Assembly: GCA_021833625.1 (NCBI GenBank)
Contig: JAKBEU010000003.1
Location: forward strand, 62,001 to 126,000
DNA length: 64,000 bases
Direction: 5' to 3'
Source of the DNA: a bacterium
Lineage (GTDB): Bacteria; Patescibacteriota; Microgenomatia; UBA1406; GWC2-37-13
The notes under the pieces are model-generated. The model searched no databases. It saw only the letters and a list, made by a program, of their open reading frames with translations, and was not told the DNA's origin. Each line of letters begins with the position of its first letter. The first letter of the stretch is position 1. Of this stretch, positions 1 to 7,830 are shown piece after piece. A program made the position numbers and the translations under genes.

Positions 1-2
1 AA

Positions 3-1286
3 TTTTTTTTTGAAAAATCAAGCCTTCTCCCTACAGATGAAATAGAGACACGGAAAAAAGAGCTTTCGACATATCTTGAAAAGTTGACAGCTGTTTTAGA
101 GAGTGGCACATATGAGGAAAACGAGAGCTCAATTTGTCTTCCTGGAGATAACAAAATGACAGAGCGCGTCATGCAGTTATTAGCGGAAAAAGGAATAGAA
201 AAATTAAAATACATCATCGATGTTGGAATTGGAGGATCAAACTTGGGGACAAAAGCGGTTTATGATGCGCTTTACGGGTACGCCGATACGGTCGAACCGG
301 AACGCATGCCCAAAATATTGTTTTTTGATACCTGCGATCCGGAGTATGTGGAAAAAGCACTACACGTTATAAAAAAAATACAAAATAAGGAAGAACTTTT
401 AATAACTATTATCAGTAAATCCGGAGGAACGACAGAAACGATTGTGAACGCTGAGATGGTGCTAAGCGCATTTCTTCAAGCTGGAGAGGAAATATTGGAA
501 AGGGTAGTTGTCACTACGGACGAAGACTCCCCACTGTGGAAAACTGCAGTTGAGAAAAACATTACGGTACTTGCAATACCGAAGTTAGTAGGAGGAAGAT
601 ATTCTGTTTTATCACCTGTCGGCCTTTTTCCCCTTGCTGCTGCAGGAGTTGATATAAAAGAGGTGCAAAGGGGAGCACTTGCCGCGCGGGAACTGTGTGT
701 AAAAAATGGGGATGATGAAAACCCGGCACTTATTTCGTCAATCTTCCTTTCCTTCTTCTATAAACAGGGAAAAAATATTCATGATCTGTTTGTTTTCCAC
801 CCCGAATTTGAATCCCTCGGAAAATGGTATCGACAACTTATGGGAGAAAGCATTGGGAAGGATGGAAAGGGGATAACTCCGACCGTTTCTGTCGGTTCGA
901 CCGATCTTCACTCGGTTGCGCAGCTTTATTTGGGCGGTCCAAAGGATAAAACCACCTGTTTCCTTTCAACGGCGGTATCTAAAAAGATAAAAATGCCGGA
1001 AAAACTTCACTTTCCGCTTGTTAAGGATATAGGAGGAAAAAAACTTTCGGACATTATGGGGGCAATACAAGAAGGAGTGATGGCGACCTATTATAACCAA
1101 AAAATTCCGGCCATTTCAGTCATACTGGATGACGTCTCGGCATTTTCCTTAGGAGAGTTTATGCAATATAAAATGATCGAAATAATGCTTCTGGGACAGC
1201 TTATGGGGGTGAACGCATTTAACCAACCCCACGTGGAGTTGTATAAAACAGAAACAAAAAAAATACTCAGTAAAACGACGCTGTAA
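3..1286 (+). CDS. pgi: Glucose-6-phosphate isomerase, 5' truncated by window edge
   Basis: This cytoplasmic enzyme interconverts glucose 6-phosphate and fructose 6-phosphate in glycolysis. The reading frame is open to the left window edge, so the start lies outside; 427 codons are visible. The TTG at 84 is not a convincing start, because the codons before it continue as ordinary helical protein. Family landmarks appear in order: GIGGSNLG, ISKSGGTTET, GGRYSVLS, the catalytic-region ESIGKDGKG, and FNQPHVE near the C-terminus. The gene ends 31 bp before the next one, which has its own promoter. Confidence is high from the complete set of motifs. Confidence 0.95.
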   Translation, partial: FFFEKSSLLPTDEIETRKKELSTYLEKLTAVLESGTYEENESSICLPGDNKMTERVMQLLAEKGIEKLKYIIDVGIGGSNLGTKAVYDALYGYADTVEPERMPKILFFDTCDPEYVEKALHVIKKIQNKEELLITIISKSGGTTETIVNAEMVLSAFLQAGEEILERVVVTTDEDSPLWKTAVEKNITVLAIPKLVGGRYSVLSPVGLFPLAAAGVDIKEVQRGALAARELCVKNGDDENPALISSIFLSFFYKQGKNIHDLFVFHPEFESLGKWYRQLMGESIGKDGKGITPTVSVGSTDLHSVAQLYLGGPKDKTTCFLSTAVSKKIKMPEKLHFPLVKDIGGKKLSDIMGAIQEGVMATYYNQKIPAISVILDDVSAFSLGEFMQYKMIEIMLLGQLMGVNAFNQPHVELYKTETKKILSKTTL

Positions 1287-1305
1287 GTTTGATTTATAAA
1301 TCGGG

Positions 1306-1311
1306 TATAAT
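1306..1311 (+). promoter_or_regulatory. -10 box TATAAT for a leaderless prenyltransferase mRNA
   Basis: A perfect TATAAT ends 6 nt before the GTG start at 1318, so transcription would begin at or next to the start codon. No Shine-Dalgarno sequence is present. The same layout recurs at many genes in this window. Confidence 0.6.
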
Positions 1312-1317
1312 AGAGAC

Positions 1318-2241
1318 GTGTTTCATTTTTCCTCAATCAAAACGTACGCACGCGCTATGCGGGTGAACCAATGGATAAAGAACTTCCTTGTTTTTACTGC
1401 CATTATTTTTTCCGGCCAACTATTTAATGGATATTTGTTTTGGCAAACTTGTATTGCGTTTGGTATTTTTTGTCTTCTGTCCTCGACATCTTATTTGTTG
1501 AATGATATTATCGATTATCCGTACGACAGAAAGCACCCGATAAAGCGATATCGCCCTATTGCGGCTGGCGAAATATCCATTCAGCAGGCAACGTTTGCTG
1601 TCTTTATCCTCACCTTTGTTTCGCTTTTACTTTCGCTTCTTTTCTCAGTCGGATTTTTCTTCCTTTCTCTTACGTTTATCCTCCTTCATTTCTTCTATTC
1701 TCTTTATCTGAAAAAATTGCCCACATTTGATATTTTTTCCATTTCTTTTTCATTCATTATCCGTGCCATTGCCGGTGAGGTGGTCACGGGATATCACATT
1801 CCCATTTGGCTGCTTCTTACCATATTTTTCATCTCCCTTTTTATGGCGACAATCAAGCGACATGCGGAACTCATCTCACATGGACGCGAAACGAGGGAGT
1901 CACTCTACAGATATAAGGAGCATTATCTTGATTTTCTCTCCAACACGTTTGCAACAGGAACAATTTTGGCATATGCTTTTTACACTTACATGGAGCGGAT
2001 TCCCCAGGTCCCGACCTTCATTACTCCCCTCATGACACGATTATTGCCGGGATTTGAAGCACGGAAATGGATGATGGTAACAATTCCATTAGTCGTATAC
2101 GGTGTTGCCCGCTACGCTCAGCTTTTATATGAAAAGGTAGAGGGAGAGCGTCCCGAAAAGCTAATAACAACAGACATCCCGCTTGTCACCACAATTTTGT
2201 TGTGGATAAGCGTCATTATATCGTTTATATATGTTTTATAG
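1318..2241 (+). CDS. UbiA-family prenyltransferase, decaprenyl-phosphate phosphoribosyltransferase-like
   Basis: This is an integral membrane protein of 307 aa with about eight hydrophobic segments. It carries the aspartate-rich NDIIDYPYDRKHPIKRYRPI block, which matches the NDxxDxxxDxxHPxKRxRPIA pattern of enzymes that transfer phosphoribose from PRPP to polyprenyl phosphate (DPPR synthase, the first step to decaprenyl-phosphoryl arabinose). A second acidic and basic loop (IKRHAELI) fits the family. The GTG at 1318 is preferred because TATAAT ends 6 nt upstream; an ATG at 1357 is the alternative. The substrate is inferred from the motif and no arabinan genes are adjacent. Confidence 0.85.
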   Translation: MFHFSSIKTYARAMRVNQWIKNFLVFTAIIFSGQLFNGYLFWQTCIAFGIFCLLSSTSYLLNDIIDYPYDRKHPIKRYRPIAAGEISIQQATFAVFILTFVSLLLSLLFSVGFFFLSLTFILLHFFYSLYLKKLPTFDIFSISFSFIIRAIAGEVVTGYHIPIWLLLTIFFISLFMATIKRHAELISHGRETRESLYRYKEHYLDFLSNTFATGTILAYAFYTYMERIPQVPTFITPLMTRLLPGFEARKWMMVTIPLVVYGVARYAQLLYEKVEGERPEKLITTDIPLVTTILLWISVIISFIYVL

Positions 2242-2244
2242 GCC

Positions 2245-2274
2245 TTGACAGGCTGTCTTTGTATCTATTAGAAT
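2245..2274 (+). promoter_or_regulatory. Sigma70-type promoter, leaderless
   Basis: TTGACA at 2245-2250, an 18-bp spacer and TAGAAT at 2269-2274 precede the ATG at 2283 by 8 nt. The predicted transcription start falls on or beside the start codon. Confidence 0.65.
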
Positions 2275-2282
2275 AGACTCAT

Positions 2283-2687
2283 ATGAAAAAAATCTTGAAC
2301 GTACTCAATGGACTTATTTTTCTTGGAATTGTAAAGGCGACAATGGCTGACGTTTCCGGAACGACAAAAGTTGCAGTCGGGTGGACAATTCCTTCATTTG
2401 CAGACGTTATAGGATTTCTCATAAAATTCTTATTCTTCATCGGCGGACTTGTTGCCCTTTTGTTCTTACTTCTCGGAGCTCTCGCATGGGTGACATCATC
2501 TGGAGATAAAGAGGCGGTCAAGAAGGCACAGGACAAGATTCAGGCAGCAGTTGTCGGACTTGTCGTTATCGTCGCAGTATTGGTTGTTATCGCAACACTT
2601 GAACAGGTTGTGCTTAAGGGAACATTCTGTGTCGGCTTGACATGTAACATCGCAGTACCGCAACTTATTAACGGAACAACTCAGTAA
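2283..2687 (+). CDS. TrbC/VirB2-like pilin, first of a pair
   Basis: This small membrane protein of 134 aa has a hydrophobic N-terminus resembling a signal peptide, then two long hydrophobic helices (around residues 35-60 and 80-103) separated by a charged loop SGDKEAVKKAQDK. The two-helix layout with a K-rich cytoplasmic turn is typical of TrbC/VirB2-type pilin subunits, which are abundant in Patescibacteria. Two cysteines near the C-terminus could form a disulfide. It lies 3 bp upstream of a second, similar gene, so the two are co-transcribed. No conjugation ATPase is nearby, so the role (pilus or envelope structure) is inferred. Confidence 0.7.
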   Translation: MKKILNVLNGLIFLGIVKATMADVSGTTKVAVGWTIPSFADVIGFLIKFLFFIGGLVALLFLLLGALAWVTSSGDKEAVKKAQDKIQAAVVGLVVIVAVLVVIATLEQVVLKGTFCVGLTCNIAVPQLINGTTQ

Positions 2688-2690
2688 GAC

Positions 2691-3053
2691 ATGAACCTAC
2701 CATTTTTCTCTCCCGTTTATGCACAGCAGGTGCAGGATTGGAATACGCCAGGCTCAAGTTGTATGGTTGACGGCGTCCCTACCTTAAAATGTTTTGAAAT
2801 TGTTTTCAGTAATATTTTGGTTCTGGCATCGGGTCTTATCGCAGTCGTTTTGTTCATTATGTTGGTTGTCGGCGCATTCAGCTATCTTACCTCCCTTGGA
2901 AATGCGGAAAAATTAAAGAAGGCAAAAGGAACGCTGCAATATGCAATTGTTGGACTCGTTATTTTTCTTGCATCATTCCTTATCCTCAAAATCATCGACG
3001 TGCTTTTCCTTGGGAATGCAGGAAACCTGTTTAAATTCAAGATAGGGGAATAA
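2691..3053 (+). CDS. TrbC/VirB2-like pilin, second of a pair
   Basis: This 120-aa protein has a short N-terminal hydrophobic stretch ending in YAQQ (possible signal peptidase site), an exported segment with two cysteines, then two transmembrane helices flanking the basic turn GNAEKLKKAKGTL. It shares architecture with the preceding gene and probably arose by duplication. The gap to the upstream stop is only 3 bp, implying one operon. Function in a type IV secretion-like or pilus structure is inferred from the fold class; no partner ATPase is visible here. Confidence 0.7.
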   Translation: MNLPFFSPVYAQQVQDWNTPGSSCMVDGVPTLKCFEIVFSNILVLASGLIAVVLFIMLVVGAFSYLTSLGNAEKLKKAKGTLQYAIVGLVIFLASFLILKIIDVLFLGNAGNLFKFKIGE

Positions 3054-3061
3054 CCTCTTTT

Positions 3062-3208
3062 TTACTTCGTGTTCTGTTTGATTACTTGGGAATATTGGGA
3101 TTCTTCAATGGGGGACAGAAGCTCCTTTTTGACAAAAAAAGTTGAGTAGAGAATGTAAAGAAGAATACCGCATCCAATGCCGAGAAAAACTATCCCTACA
3201 CGCTTCAT
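3062..3208 (-). CDS. 48-aa single-pass membrane protein
   Basis: This short gene starts with MKRVGIVFLGIGCGILLYIL, one hydrophobic helix, followed by a polar tail rich in Glu, Ser and Gln. Its ATG overlaps the stop of the upstream glycosyltransferase gene by 4 bp (ATGA), the coupling used throughout this window, which supports it being real. It may be an accessory subunit of the glycosyltransferase. No family is recognised. Confidence 0.6.
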   Translation of the reverse strand: MKRVGIVFLGIGCGILLYILYSTFFVKKELLSPIEESQYSQVIKQNTK

Positions 3209-4134
3209 ATGTTCTTGGTTTCCTTTATAAGATATTGCGGGCGTCTCTGGATTTCCTTATAAATGCGGCTGATATATTCGCCGATAATACCTATCGTAAG
3301 CAGTTGAACGCCGCCGACAAACATTATACCGACAAACAAGGCAGTCCATCCCGTTACCCAGTAAGAGGGAAGTAAAATGCGGCCGAGAATGGCGTATAAA
3401 ATTCCCAAGAAACCGATACCCGCTGAGGCAAAGCCAAGATAGGAAGCGAGGCGTAGCGGTTTTGTCGAAAATGAGATAATGCCCTCCATTGCAAAATTAA
3501 GCATCTTTGAAAACGTGTAGTGAGTCACTCCCGCATTTCTTTTTTCCCGTTTGAAATAAACATATTCGGCAGGATATCCACCCCATGCGACAAGCCCCCG
3601 CAGGAAGCGCGACTGTTCGGGTAAGTTGTTAAGGAATTGAACAATCTCCCGGTCAAGAAGGCGATAGTCTCCGACCTCCTCCGGAATGGGGGTTTCGGAA
3701 AGGAAATTAATGAACCGGTAAAAACAGGCGGCAGTTTTTTTCTTGAAAAAAGAATCCACTTCGCGGGCCTTTCGTTTGGCGTACACAACCTTTGCACCAT
3801 TTTGCCATTTTTCTACCATTTCATGAATTATTTCCGGCGGGTCTTGAAGATCGGCGTCAATAGTAATGACGCAGTCTCCTTTGCTTGAACGATAGCCATA
3901 GGTGAGCGCCATCTGGTGACCGAAGTTTCGATAAAAACTCGCATATTTTATACGGTCATTTTTTTCGATAGCGTTTTTTATTTCATGGGACGTTTTGTCT
4001 TTCGAGCCGTCATCAATGAATATGATTTCATAGTTATATTGAGCAAGAAGGGGAACAAGACGATCAAGAAGAGGAGTAATATTTTTTTCCTCGTTAAAAA
4101 CAGGGACGACAACGGAAAGCAAAAAGGTTTGCAT
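3205..4134 (-). CDS. Family 2 glycosyltransferase with two C-terminal membrane helices (GtrB/DPM1 type)
   Basis: This 309-aa enzyme likely transfers a sugar from a nucleotide donor to polyprenyl phosphate at the inner face of the membrane. The N-terminal GT-A domain shows VPVFNEEKNI at the start, IDDGSKD, and the metal-binding DADLQDPPE. Two transmembrane helices follow (around residues 230-290) and then a basic tail. This is the layout of GtrB and bacterial dolichol-phosphate-mannose synthase-like proteins. Its ATG begins only 3 nt after the tRNA-Met 3' end on the same strand, so both may share one transcript. The sugar cannot be read from the sequence. Confidence 0.88.
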   Translation of the reverse strand: MQTFLLSVVVPVFNEEKNITPLLDRLVPLLAQYNYEIIFIDDGSKDKTSHEIKNAIEKNDRIKYASFYRNFGHQMALTYGYRSSKGDCVITIDADLQDPPEIIHEMVEKWQNGAKVVYAKRKAREVDSFFKKKTAACFYRFINFLSETPIPEEVGDYRLLDREIVQFLNNLPEQSRFLRGLVAWGGYPAEYVYFKREKRNAGVTHYTFSKMLNFAMEGIISFSTKPLRLASYLGFASAGIGFLGILYAILGRILLPSYWVTGWTALFVGIMFVGGVQLLTIGIIGEYISRIYKEIQRRPQYLIKETKNI

Positions 4135-4137
4135 GTG

Positions 4138-4208
4138 TTACGGGGCCAGGAGTCGAACCGTGGTCTAGGAGATTATGAGCCTCCTGTGCAACCGTACACT
4201 ACCCCGTA
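4138..4208 (-). tRNA. tRNA-Met (anticodon CAT), elongator type
   Basis: The minus strand folds as a cloverleaf with a perfect 7-bp acceptor stem (TACGGGG with CCCCGTA), a short D arm, and an anticodon loop CTCATAA giving CAT. The acceptor T-A first pair and the absence of three G-C pairs next to the anticodon loop argue against the initiator. The isoleucine tRNA with a lysidine-modified CAT anticodon cannot be excluded. CCA is not encoded. The T-stem only pairs well if one base bulges out (CCA-c-GG with CCTGG). A TATAAT box on the same strand (forward 4219-4224) lies just upstream. Confidence 0.85.
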
Positions 4209-4237
4209 ATATAAAGATATTATACCAGGAATGACCG

Positions 4238-4561
4238 TTAAAAGAAGACCTGAAGCCATTGCTGAAAAACGGGGACGGGTGGAGTCACAAGGGGAGCAGG
4301 ACTAGGGGATGGCTGGGGTACGATTATGACGACTTCATTTTCACGCGAGAGGTTCTGTTTATCCCTCAGATTTTTTTCTATTTCAAACGCGGAAGAGTTG
4401 ACAAGCTTTTTTATCTTCAATTCCTTGTTTTGCTCGATTGCCTTGTCAAGATTTTTTTTCGTAAGCGCATAAAAACCGATACTGTTCTGATAATCCATCA
4501 CATTATGGATGAGAGAAATAAGAAGAAACAAAAACACGAACAGGAACAGAAACCTTCTCAT
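4238..4561 (-). CDS. FtsB/DivIC-like septum formation protein
   Basis: This 107-aa bitopic protein starts at MRRFLFLFVF: a short cytoplasmic tail, one membrane helix to about residue 20, then a periplasmic helix with coiled-coil character (LTKKNLDKAIEQNKELK) followed by a short globular part and a proline-rich tail. This matches septum formation initiator proteins (FtsB/DivIC) that link early and late divisome parts. An upstream in-frame ATG at 4633 would add a tail overlapping the YqeY gene; the start at 4561 gives the usual ATGA overlap with the yqeY stop at 4558 and is preferred. Confidence 0.75.
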   Translation of the reverse strand: MRRFLFLFVFLFLLISLIHNVMDYQNSIGFYALTKKNLDKAIEQNKELKIKKLVNSSAFEIEKNLRDKQNLSRENEVVIIVPQPSPSPAPLVTPPVPVFQQWLQVFF

Positions 4562-5001
4562 ACTGATTGAATTCGTTTGAGCGTTGAAAGGATGCGACTT
4601 GAGTCTGCTTTTCCTCTCAACTCTTTCATACAAAGTCCTATGGCTGTTTTTGGGTTTTGAGCAATAAGAACGGCATTTTTTTCAAGGATGGATTGTATGG
4701 ATGACTCAAGTTCTGCATTTGATATCTCAGCCGGAAGATAGGCCACAACTATCGCAAGTTGTTCTTTTACCTCTTCAAGAAGATCTGTTCTTCCGCCTTT
4801 CGTAAATGAATCAATTGATTCGGCGTATTCCTTCTTTATTTTCTTGATGACCTCAAAACATTCTTCCTCCGTAAGGGGGGCGTGTTTGTCGATTTCTTTG
4901 TTCTTTATTTGTGAGATAATGCCTCGTATGGTCTGAAGTTTGAGTGTCTCTTTTGACTTGAGCGCTGTTATTTGTTCGGCTTGCAATTGTTGTAGTATCA
5001 T
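4558..5001 (-). CDS. YqeY/GatB-related domain protein
   Basis: This 147-aa helical protein resembles the YqeY family, related to the C-terminal tRNA-binding domain of GatB, the amidotransferase that corrects mischarged tRNAs. Visible features are the N-terminal LKSKETLKLQTIRGIISQIKNKEID and the typical YLPAEIS segment. The ATG at 5001 is preferred because a TATAAT box (forward 5008-5013) ends 6 nt upstream, giving a leaderless message. The longer frame to 5052 would run into the divergent gene. Precise function is unproven even in model organisms. Confidence 0.85.
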   Translation of the reverse strand: MILQQLQAEQITALKSKETLKLQTIRGIISQIKNKEIDKHAPLTEEECFEVIKKIKKEYAESIDSFTKGGRTDLLEEVKEQLAIVVAYLPAEISNAELESSIQSILEKNAVLIAQNPKTAIGLCMKELRGKADSSRILSTLKRIQSV

Positions 5002-5013
5002 ACAATAATTATA
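5001..5013. promoter_or_regulatory. Overlapping divergent -10 boxes
   Basis: The 16 bp between the divergent genes starting at 5001 and 5018 hold TATAAT on the minus strand (forward 5008-5013) and TACAAT on the plus strand (5001-5006). The two promoters share nearly all their bases, so RNA polymerase bound for one gene should exclude the other. Confidence 0.45.
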
Positions 5014-5017
5014 CTCT

Positions 5018-5434
5018 ATGAAAAAAATGAAAAAAACAGGATCAAGGGACATCTTGAGACTGTTTAAATATTTTCAGGCGAACGTGTTGGAAAAGCAGCC
5101 ATTATTTGAGAAGATGCTGCAGGACGTGAGGATGATGCAGTATAAAATCCGCCCGCTTCAGGGAGATATTTCTATTATCAATTTTTCAAACAAAACTCTC
5201 GTCCAAACCTTGTGGCAATTGGGCAAAATGGAGGATTTTATCACGACAAACAGCAAGGCGATAAAGAAAGGGCAGGAACAGACGTTCTTCCAATATTTTG
5301 ACGGTTTGTACAGTCAGCTCCAGGAACGGCTGAACAATCTGCAGCTCGTTGAGAAAAGAACAACCCAACAATCTAAAGGAATACTTGAGATGGAAATATT
5401 CAAAGAGAGAAAATTGAAAAAGCGCCTCAACTGA
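5018..5434 (+). CDS. Conserved hypothetical helical protein
   Basis: This 138-aa (or 135-aa from a second ATG at 5027) soluble protein is rich in Lys, Gln and Leu and reads as mostly helical. It has no signal peptide, no membrane segment and no motif I recognise. It ends 1 bp before the nuclease gene at 5436, so the two are probably translated from one message and may work together on nucleic acid. It diverges from the yqeY gene through a shared promoter region. Confidence 0.6.
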   Translation: MKKMKKTGSRDILRLFKYFQANVLEKQPLFEKMLQDVRMMQYKIRPLQGDISIINFSNKTLVQTLWQLGKMEDFITTNSKAIKKGQEQTFFQYFDGLYSQLQERLNNLQLVEKRTTQQSKGILEMEIFKERKLKKRLN

Positions 5435-5435
5435 C

Positions 5436-6014
5436 ATGAAAAAGCACCCCATTATTATCGACCTGGAAACAAAACATACGTTCCGTGAATTCAGTGAACC
5501 CGAGCAACTCGGCATCTCCGTTATGGCAATGTATGACTATGGCTCAGGGCAAGGAATGGTGTTGGAGGAAAAAGAACTTTCAAAATCATTTCCGCTTCTT
5601 GAAAAAGCATCCTACATCATCGGCTACAATAGCAACAGTTTTGATTTGCCGGTACTTCAGGCCTATTATCCCGGAGACATCCTCAAGCTTTCGAAGTTTG
5701 ATATTTTGGAAGACGTACGAAGCCTTATTGGAAGGCGCCTTGCTCTAAATGACCTGGCATCGGCGACGTTGGGGAAGAAAAAAACAGGTCACGGTCTTAT
5801 GGCAATCGATTACTACAAGGAGGGGAAAATAGAAGAATTGAAGAAATATTGTTTGGGGGATGTCATGATCACAAAGGAACTTTTTGACTTCGGAATAAAA
5901 TACGGGGAGATATATTATGTCAATGAATTCGGGCGAAATATCGTAAAAGTAAACTGGAAAAAGTATCTGGAGGGAAACGGAAATACGGAGACCGAATTGA
6001 CGCTTCCATTTTAG
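5436..6014 (+). CDS. RNase H-like 3'-5' exonuclease domain protein (YprB type)
   Basis: This 192-aa protein has the DnaQ/RNase H-like exonuclease fold. The first acidic motif is DLETK near residue 10, the second is GYNSNSFDLPVL around residue 65, and the third lies near YCLGDVMITKELF around residue 145. Such proteins trim single-stranded DNA or RNA ends. The close spacing to the upstream helical gene suggests a pair. It is the last core gene before tRNA-Asn and the integrated island. Substrate is unknown. Confidence 0.8.
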   Translation: MKKHPIIIDLETKHTFREFSEPEQLGISVMAMYDYGSGQGMVLEEKELSKSFPLLEKASYIIGYNSNSFDLPVLQAYYPGDILKLSKFDILEDVRSLIGRRLALNDLASATLGKKKTGHGLMAIDYYKEGKIEELKKYCLGDVMITKELFDFGIKYGEIYYVNEFGRNIVKVNWKKYLEGNGNTETELTLPF

Positions 6015-6068
6015 GCCTTCAAAAAAGGGCGCCTCTTTGGTATCATTGGAGCTTAGAGCACACGGAAT

Positions 6069-6140
6069 TCCCCTGTAGCTCAACGGTAGAGCAGGATCCT
6101 GTTAAGATCAAGGTTCGTGGTTCGAATCCACGCGGGGGAG
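6069..6140 (+). tRNA. tRNA-Asn (anticodon GTT)
   Basis: The 72-nt cloverleaf has a 7-bp acceptor stem (TCCCCTG with CGGGGGA, one G-T pair), D stem GCTC/GAGC, anticodon loop CTGTTAA, T stem CGTGG/CCACG with loop TTCGAAT, and discriminator G. CCA is not encoded. The outermost anticodon-stem pair is a G-A mismatch. The 3' part is the presumed attachment site of the integrated element, because the recombinase gene on the opposite strand ends inside it. Confidence 0.93.
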
Positions 6141-7826
6141 CAAGGAAGGATTTTGGTCATACAACTGCATGATTTGGGTTATTGGGACGCTCTCTTCAGC
6201 TGGTTCTAACCTTTCAGAAACCATAATTACCGCATTTTGTTTCTCTTGAATATACTGAAATGGCTTTAGAAGGTCCAGACTTATTCTTTTATCCTTTAAG
6301 ATTAAGTTCGAACCAATACCTTGCAGAATTGCTTTTTTTGTTTTTAAATCTCCATCCTTGAACCAAGTATGAGCATACCTGGCAAAATTGAAAGTCTTTT
6401 CGGATAGCTCCAACCACTTTTCAACCTGTTCTCCTTCCTTTTTCATTTTATCCTCAAGCTCTCGCTTTTCCTGCATCAGGGGAAGCTTCTGACTAACAAA
6501 CTCCTCATCAGTAAGAAGCGTTCCATCGCTATTCTGTGGGCATATTTTGAGCTTATTGAGGTTGTTTAGTTTTTGTAAGCAGTCCTTGTAAGCATTTTGG
6601 AGTGAGCTTATTACAGAGGTTTGTGATTGTACTTCCAGGTCGTTCAGTTTGTTAAGCTTTTTTATCGCCCACAGCTTGAAACTTTCAGGTATCTCAATGG
6701 TTGAAATAAGCTCATTTATTTGTTTTTCAAGAGTTGTAGCATCTACCCATTGTTGACTGCAGTTGGCATCCTTTCTTTTTGTACAATGATAATAAATGTA
6801 ATGTCCGATTTTTGGGTTGGTCATTTCGCTGATTTTTGTTTTGCATTTGGGACATTCGGTCCTATTTAGTGAGGAAAACTTATGTCTACATGAAGAACAT
6901 TTTGTTTGCCATTTTTCTTCAGCAGTAACCGCTGCCCCACAACCACCACATTTCATCATTCCAGTAAAGGGAAATTCATGTGTTTTTGGTTTAGGCTTAT
7001 TAACTCCTCCAATCAGTATTTGTACTCTTTCAAATTGTTCTTTGGTAATCATTGGATTATGTTTTCCTCGATACCAAACACCGCTTCCTTCAGGATACTC
7101 AAACATACCGTAATAAAAAGGGTCTGAAAACACCTTGTAAATAGCACTTCTCGACATTGGATTTCCACCTATTTTTCTATGTTTTGGTGTCCTAAACCCC
7201 CATTCATTATTGAGCTTTTCTAATACTTGAGGAGGATTGTAGAGCCCTGAAATCATGAGCTCCCAAGCCTTTTTAATAAGGGGAAAGCGTTCAGGGTCAT
7301 CCATTATGGTCTTATTTCCTTTTTCTGCAAATTTATCGTTAATATATCCTGGCTTTGCCCCACTTGGTAAGTGCCCTTTTTCTGCTTTTGTTTTAAGTCC
7401 TCTTTTAACACTGATGCTTTTATTATCATTATCCAGTTTTGCCTGGCTACACAACAGACTTAAGAGAAATTTGTCATTGGGGGTATTTTTGAAAGTTTGA
7501 CTTGGGGTAACTATCTCGGTTAATTTTTCAATATCCAATAGGTAAATCAATGCTCCAGTGTCAACAGAATTACGCGACAACCTGTCAGCATTCCAGACAA
7601 CAATTTTACTGCCTTCCGTGCTTTTTTCTATTTCCTTAAGCATTTGAGCAAATAAAGGTCGTTTGTTTGGATATTTTGCCGATTTTGCTTCCCCAAAGTC
7701 AAAATCAGGAGCTTCAACATGCAAAGCAGTGCATAAATCCTGTAATTCTGCTGCCTGTGATTCAAGGGATAACGCCTGTCTGTCCTCCTGCTCGCTCGAC
7801 TTCCTTCTATAGATAAATACTTTCAT
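6108..7826 (-). CDS. Large serine recombinase (site-specific integrase)
   Basis: This 572-aa protein cuts and rejoins DNA through a serine nucleophile to integrate or excise the island. The N-terminal resolvase domain shows FIYRRKSSEQ (catalytic Ser near residue 10) and WNADRLSRN. A recombinase domain follows, then a zinc ribbon with CGGCG, CSSC and CPKC pairs (about residues 290-340), and a C-terminal coiled coil. The start at 7826 is chosen because the protein there begins at the resolvase fold; the longer frame would run into the leader repeats. The last residues, RVDSNHEP, are encoded by the antisense strand of tRNA-Asn, which marks the integration point. Confidence 0.92.
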   Translation of the reverse strand: MKVFIYRRKSSEQEDRQALSLESQAAELQDLCTALHVEAPDFDFGEAKSAKYPNKRPLFAQMLKEIEKSTEGSKIVVWNADRLSRNSVDTGALIYLLDIEKLTEIVTPSQTFKNTPNDKFLLSLLCSQAKLDNDNKSISVKRGLKTKAEKGHLPSGAKPGYINDKFAEKGNKTIMDDPERFPLIKKAWELMISGLYNPPQVLEKLNNEWGFRTPKHRKIGGNPMSRSAIYKVFSDPFYYGMFEYPEGSGVWYRGKHNPMITKEQFERVQILIGGVNKPKPKTHEFPFTGMMKCGGCGAAVTAEEKWQTKCSSCRHKFSSLNRTECPKCKTKISEMTNPKIGHYIYYHCTKRKDANCSQQWVDATTLEKQINELISTIEIPESFKLWAIKKLNKLNDLEVQSQTSVISSLQNAYKDCLQKLNNLNKLKICPQNSDGTLLTDEEFVSQKLPLMQEKRELEDKMKKEGEQVEKWLELSEKTFNFARYAHTWFKDGDLKTKKAILQGIGSNLILKDKRISLDLLKPFQYIQEKQNAVIMVSERLEPAEESVPITQIMQLYDQNPSLLPRVDSNHEP

Positions 7827-7830
7827 ATGA

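Noticed and set aside
84-1286. TTG at 84 as the pgi start
   Set aside because: The frame is open and coding-like to the window edge, so the gene is simply cut by the edge.
3916-4209. Open frame of 97 aa on the plus strand
   Set aside because: It runs antisense through GT2 and tRNA-Met and has no promoter or family match.
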